NCBI RefSeq assembly: GCF_947496725.1 | Contig: NZ_CANMDS010000006.1 | Coordinates: 140,275-204,274 of the forward strand | From: an uncultured Dokdonia sp. | GTDB lineage: Bacteria > Bacteroidota > Bacteroidia > Flavobacteriales > Flavobacteriaceae | DNA length: 64,000 bases | Reading direction: 5' to 3' | Part shown: one piece after another, positions 61,259 to 64,000 of the stretch | How positions within the stretch are numbered: position 1 is the stretch's first letter | Layout: each line of letters opens with the position of its first letter | Notes under the pieces: generated by a model | What the model was told of the DNA's origin: nothing | The model's database searches: none | What the model saw: only the letters and a program-made list of their open reading frames with translations | Made by a program: the position numbers and the translations under genes

Positions 61259-61272
61259 GCTTTCGCGAAAGC
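61259..61272. repeat. Palindrome GCTTTCGCGAAAGC, copy 18
   Basis: Extended 20-bp form between the PorP/SprF and OmpA genes, within a likely operon. Confidence 0.9.
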
Positions 61273-61293
61273 GTAATAGTGTTAATATACTAA

Positions 61294-62250
61294 TTAGAAG
61301 AATCTAGGGGAAATCAAACGCTTAGGCTTCTTTAAAATTTCAAATCTTAAAAACACCTCGTAACTACCGTCGTTAAACTGTTGTAACTCGGTAGTCTCAC
61401 GATCGTATGCAAAACCTATCATTAGGCCATCTGTAACCTGAAAACCTACAAGACCACTTAAGGCTGCACTCCATCTATAAGCTGCACCTAAGGTTAACTT
61501 ATCATAAATCAAAGCATTTGCCGTAAGATCTACTTGTAGCGGTGCTCCCGAAACCCACTTTGCTATAGCAGCTGGTTTGAACTTTACATCTTGTGAGATA
61601 TCAAAAACATACCCAGTCGTTAAGTAATAGTTGATACGCTCTGTTGCTAAGAAGGTTGCATTAGGATCATTAGTGTTTTGACTATCGTCAAAGTGGTCTG
61701 TCTCCAATAAATTAGGAGCACTTAAACCAGCATAAAAACGATCTGTAGAATAGAATAACCCTACTCCTACTTGTGGAGAAAACTGATTATCAATATTGTT
61801 TTGAATAAGTGCATCACCGTTTTGAAATGGTGAAGCCTTTGAATAGTTTACATCTAACAAGTGTACTCCTCCTTTTATTCCAAAACTTAATTTACCAATG
61901 TCTGATGTAGGAATTGAGTAACTAAACGCAAGATCTACATAGGTCTCACTGGTAATAAAGATATCATCTTGTACTATATTAAGCCCTAAACCTACGCGTT
62001 GAGAATCTCCTATAGGAGAATGGATAGAAGCTGTTTGTGTACGAGGAGCGCCGTCTAGACCTACCCACTGACTTCTGTGAAGCCCTAATACACTAACACC
62101 ACCTCGAGAACCCGCATATGCTGGGTTAATACTCAAAGTATTGTACATATACTGAGTGTACTGTGCATCTTGCTGAGCGTTTACCTCGACTGCGCTCAAA
62201 CTTAAGATGAGCAATGACACAACCAATATAGTGTTAAAACATTTTTTCAT
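61294..62250 (-). CDS. PorP/SprF family type IX secretion membrane protein
   Basis: This 318-residue outer-membrane beta-barrel protein has signal peptide MKKCFNTILVVSLLILSLSA, then AQQDAQYTQYMYNTLSINPA, YAGSRGGVSVLGLHRSQWVG and LGAAYRWSAALSGLVGFQVT, standard for PorP/SprF. SprF-like proteins are needed for delivery or attachment of their neighbouring type B-CTD adhesin. Here that partner is the large repeat protein immediately upstream; the OmpA/PD40 gene follows. Confidence 0.93.
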   Translation of the reverse strand: MKKCFNTILVVSLLILSLSAVEVNAQQDAQYTQYMYNTLSINPAYAGSRGGVSVLGLHRSQWVGLDGAPRTQTASIHSPIGDSQRVGLGLNIVQDDIFITSETYVDLAFSYSIPTSDIGKLSFGIKGGVHLLDVNYSKASPFQNGDALIQNNIDNQFSPQVGVGLFYSTDRFYAGLSAPNLLETDHFDDSQNTNDPNATFLATERINYYLTTGYVFDISQDVKFKPAAIAKWVSGAPLQVDLTANALIYDKLTLGAAYRWSAALSGLVGFQVTDGLMIGFAYDRETTELQQFNDGSYEVFLRFEILKKPKRLISPRFF

Positions 62251-62267
62251 ATTGCTTTATTTTAATC

Positions 62268-62291
62268 CGGTGCACTCTTGCGAGCACACCG
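62268..62291 (-). other. Intercistronic hairpin between T9SS cargo and porP/sprF-like gene
   Basis: CGGTG-x-CTC / GAG-x-CACCG pairing with short loop; no T run after it on the minus strand, so RNA processing or partial attenuation is more likely than full termination. Confidence 0.4.
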
Positions 62292-62308
62292 AATATTAGT
62301 ATCTATTA

Positions 62309-64000
62309 TTATCTATTTAAGTATAAAGGACCGGCTAACTGTTGTAGTCTTCCATCACCATTAGTGTATTCTATAGTGTAGTAATACGTTCCTACAGGTA
62401 ATAGTTGATCTCCATTTACGGTTGCACGACCATTACTTTCTCCTCTAAAGTATTGACCATCTTGACCATAACCTTTCACTCCGTATACTTCTACTCCCCA
62501 ACGGTTATAAATACGTACTGTATTGTTTGGATATTGTTCTATACCTCTTATTACAAATACGTCATTTAATCCATCTCCATTAGGAGTCATTATATCAAAT
62601 ACTTCTAGACCATCTGTTGCAGTTAATACTCCATTATTAATTTCAGTATAATCTGGAACACCATCTCCATCTTCATCTCCAGTCTCATCTCCGTTAGGTA
62701 TACCATCTCCATCACAATCAAGATCTAACCATTCATCACTTACAGTGTCAAGATCCTGACTATCTGTATTAAAGTCACAAGGATCAGTTGGATCTGTACC
62801 ATCTATAACTTCAACTTCATTTGTCACACCATCACCATCACAATCTGTTTCATTCCAGGTATCTGTAGGATCAACTGTTTGACTTGTTGCATCAACGCTA
62901 CAAGAATCTTGAGGATCTGTACCGTCTATAACTTCATCACTGTTAGTAACACCGTCACCATCACAATCTGTATTGAACCATTCTTCGGTTGCAATTGCTA
63001 AGTCTTGACTCGCTGCATCGTAATCACAGAGGTCTAATGGGTTTGTACCATCAAGTACTTCAATACCATTTAACACACCATCACCATCACAATCTGTATC
63101 ATTCCACATATCTGTTACAGTAGAGATATCTTGACTAGCTACGTTATAGTCACAAACATCCAGTATATCTGTATCATCTAGAACTTCTTGCTCATTTGTT
63201 ACTCCGTCACCATCACAATCACCGGCTAACCAAGCAGCATCTGGAGTTATAGTTTGGTGAATTATATCAAAGTCACAGTTATTTAATGGATCTGTACCAT
63301 CAGTAACTTCGGTTCCATCTATCACACCATCACCATCTGAATCTGGGTTCTGAGGATCAGTTCCTATTGCAATTTCGTCGCCATTACTAAGACCATCATC
63401 ATCACAATCTAGAGCATTCCACTCATCGCTCGCTGGTAATGTAATACTAGCTGTTAAGAAATCACAACCATCTGTTGGATCTGTACCATCTAATACTTCT
63501 TGCTCATTTGTTACTCCGTCACCATCACAATCACCAGCTAACCAAGCAGCATCAGCAGCTACAGTTTGACTCGTAACGTCAAGATCACAGTTATCTAATG
63601 GATCTGTACCATCAGCAATCTCATCTGCATTAGTTACACCGTCTCCATCACAGTCAGCAGTTAACCAATCACCTACAGGTGTTACAGTTTGATGATCAAA
63701 ATCAAAATCACAAATATCTAAGGGATCTGTACCATCAGTAACTTCGGTTCCGTCAATCACACCATCACCATCTGAATCTGGGTTCTGAGGATCGGTTCCT
63801 TCTGTGATTTCATCTCCATTCGTTAATCCGTCATCATCACAATCCAGAGCATTCCACTCATCACTCGCTGGTAATGTAATACTAGCTGTTAAGAAATCAC
63901 AACCATCTGTTGGATCTGTACCATCTAATACTTCTTGCTCATTTGTTACTCCGTCACCATCACAATCACCAGCTAACCAAGCAGCATCGGCTACTACAGT
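62309..64000 (-). CDS. Large T9SS type B-sorted Ca-repeat protein (N-terminal part outside window)
   Basis: The frame stays open to base 64000, so the 564 visible residues are the C-terminal part of a longer protein. Thrombospondin-3-like calcium repeats (DCDGDGVTNEQEVLDGTDP type, one about every 45-50 residues, each with conserved Cys) fill most of it. It ends in a gliding-motility/CHU_C type B sorting domain (FDIMTPNGDGLNDVFVIRGI, VRIYNRWGVEVY, PVGTYYYTIEYTNGDG). Likely a surface adhesin or stalk exported by T9SS with the adjacent PorP/SprF. A 435-bp unit is duplicated. The apparent start at 63760 is an internal GTG, not a real start. Confidence 0.9.
   Translation of the reverse strand, partial: TVVADAAWLAGDCDGDGVTNEQEVLDGTDPTDGCDFLTASITLPASDEWNALDCDDDGLTNGDEITEGTDPQNPDSDGDGVIDGTEVTDGTDPLDICDFDFDHQTVTPVGDWLTADCDGDGVTNADEIADGTDPLDNCDLDVTSQTVAADAAWLAGDCDGDGVTNEQEVLDGTDPTDGCDFLTASITLPASDEWNALDCDDDGLSNGDEIAIGTDPQNPDSDGDGVIDGTEVTDGTDPLNNCDFDIIHQTITPDAAWLAGDCDGDGVTNEQEVLDDTDILDVCDYNVASQDISTVTDMWNDTDCDGDGVLNGIEVLDGTNPLDLCDYDAASQDLAIATEEWFNTDCDGDGVTNSDEVIDGTDPQDSCSVDATSQTVDPTDTWNETDCDGDGVTNEVEVIDGTDPTDPCDFNTDSQDLDTVSDEWLDLDCDGDGIPNGDETGDEDGDGVPDYTEINNGVLTATDGLEVFDIMTPNGDGLNDVFVIRGIEQYPNNTVRIYNRWGVEVYGVKGYGQDGQYFRGESNGRATVNGDQLLPVGTYYYTIEYTNGDGRLQQLAGPLYLNR
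63331..64000 (-). repeat. 435-bp in-frame tandem repeat within T9SS adhesin gene
   Basis: Sequence around 63325-63570 recurs 435 bp further on (for example the GGTAATGTAATACTAG block at 63435 and again at 63870), i.e. 145 codons containing three Ca-repeat units. Copies are nearly identical, implying recent duplication or gene conversion. The second copy runs off the window. Confidence 0.8.

Noticed and set aside
3235..61272. Palindromes as intrinsic terminators
   Set aside because: The short stem has no loop or T run; real terminators with loops and T tracts are present separately, and copies occur inside genes.
63758..63760. Start codon for the Ca-repeat protein
   Set aside because: The triplet is an internal GTG in a repeat; the frame continues upstream to the window edge with matching repeat sequence.
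62309..64000. CRISPR-like or satellite array
   Set aside because: Periodicity is explained by in-frame protein repeats; no spacers and no cas genes.
1..64000. tRNA, rRNA, IS element, prophage or integron
   Set aside because: No cloverleaf, transposase, integrase or terminal-repeat signatures were recognised in the intergenic regions inspected.

Overview
The window looks like chromosomal DNA from a marine member of the Flavobacteriaceae (Bacteroidetes). The evidence is Bacteroidetes promoters of the TAnnTTTG type, type IX secretion parts (PorP/SprF protein, OmpA/PD40 protein, type A and type B C-terminal sorting domains), GLPGLI-family proteins, CarboxypepD_reg-like outer-membrane proteins, NRDE and DUF6695 proteins, and a methionine synthase split into two genes. 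A 14-bp perfect palindrome, GCTTTCGCGAAAGC, occurs 18 times. My guess at a Dokdonia/Krokinobacter-like genus is inference only. No tRNA, rRNA, CRISPR array, transposase or phage gene was seen.

Layout. 1-6 kb: partial DUF3667 protein, apaG, a DUF6695/NRDE pair, proline catabolism (pruA) and a small T9SS cargo protein. 6-17.5 kb: a methionine/SAM locus. A SAM-I riboswitch with its own intrinsic terminator precedes metY. After an inter-gene terminator follow metX, hom, a metZ-like gene, metH (two genes), metF and a small membrane protein, mostly overlapping or closely spaced. metK diverges from this locus and has its own leader with a 25-codon ORF and a 27-bp inverted repeat upstream. 17.6-26.5 kb: CIA30 and TMEM175-like genes, then a coiled-coil/GLPGLI/GLPGLI/outer-membrane barrel operon divergent from a histidine kinase/response regulator pair. 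The shared intergenic region carries five helically phased GTTAA-type repeats, a plausible response-regulator operator. 26.5-38.8 kb: truncated globin, deoxynucleoside kinase, tandem lipoproteins, App1-like phosphatase, peroxiredoxin, membrane and soluble pyrophosphatases, a DUF5686 outer-membrane protein and pdhB. 39-46.4 kb: etfBA, bifunctional nuclease, nucleoside transporter, thyA and two secreted TonB-C-terminal-like paralogues.

46.5-50.7 kb: an ergothioneine-type cluster (egtB, egtD, DUF427) next to a stand-alone CBM48-like protein and a class V PLP enzyme. 50.8-59.2 kb: 2TM protein/folA, fabD, a lipoprotein built of 11-residue LEA-like repeats, a LexA-like S24 regulator with a putative self-operator, DUF2461, waaA (Kdo transferase), a DegT aminotransferase and an exported amidohydrolase. 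59.2-64 kb: OmpA/PD40 protein, PorP/SprF and the C-terminal part of a large, cysteine-containing Ca-repeat T9SS type B protein that runs off the window.

The signals most worth follow-up are the dispersed palindrome family (in genes and between them), the phased GTTAA array linking the two-component system to the GLPGLI operon, the metK leader ORF, the etf/pdh inverted repeat, and the ergothioneine neighbourhood.
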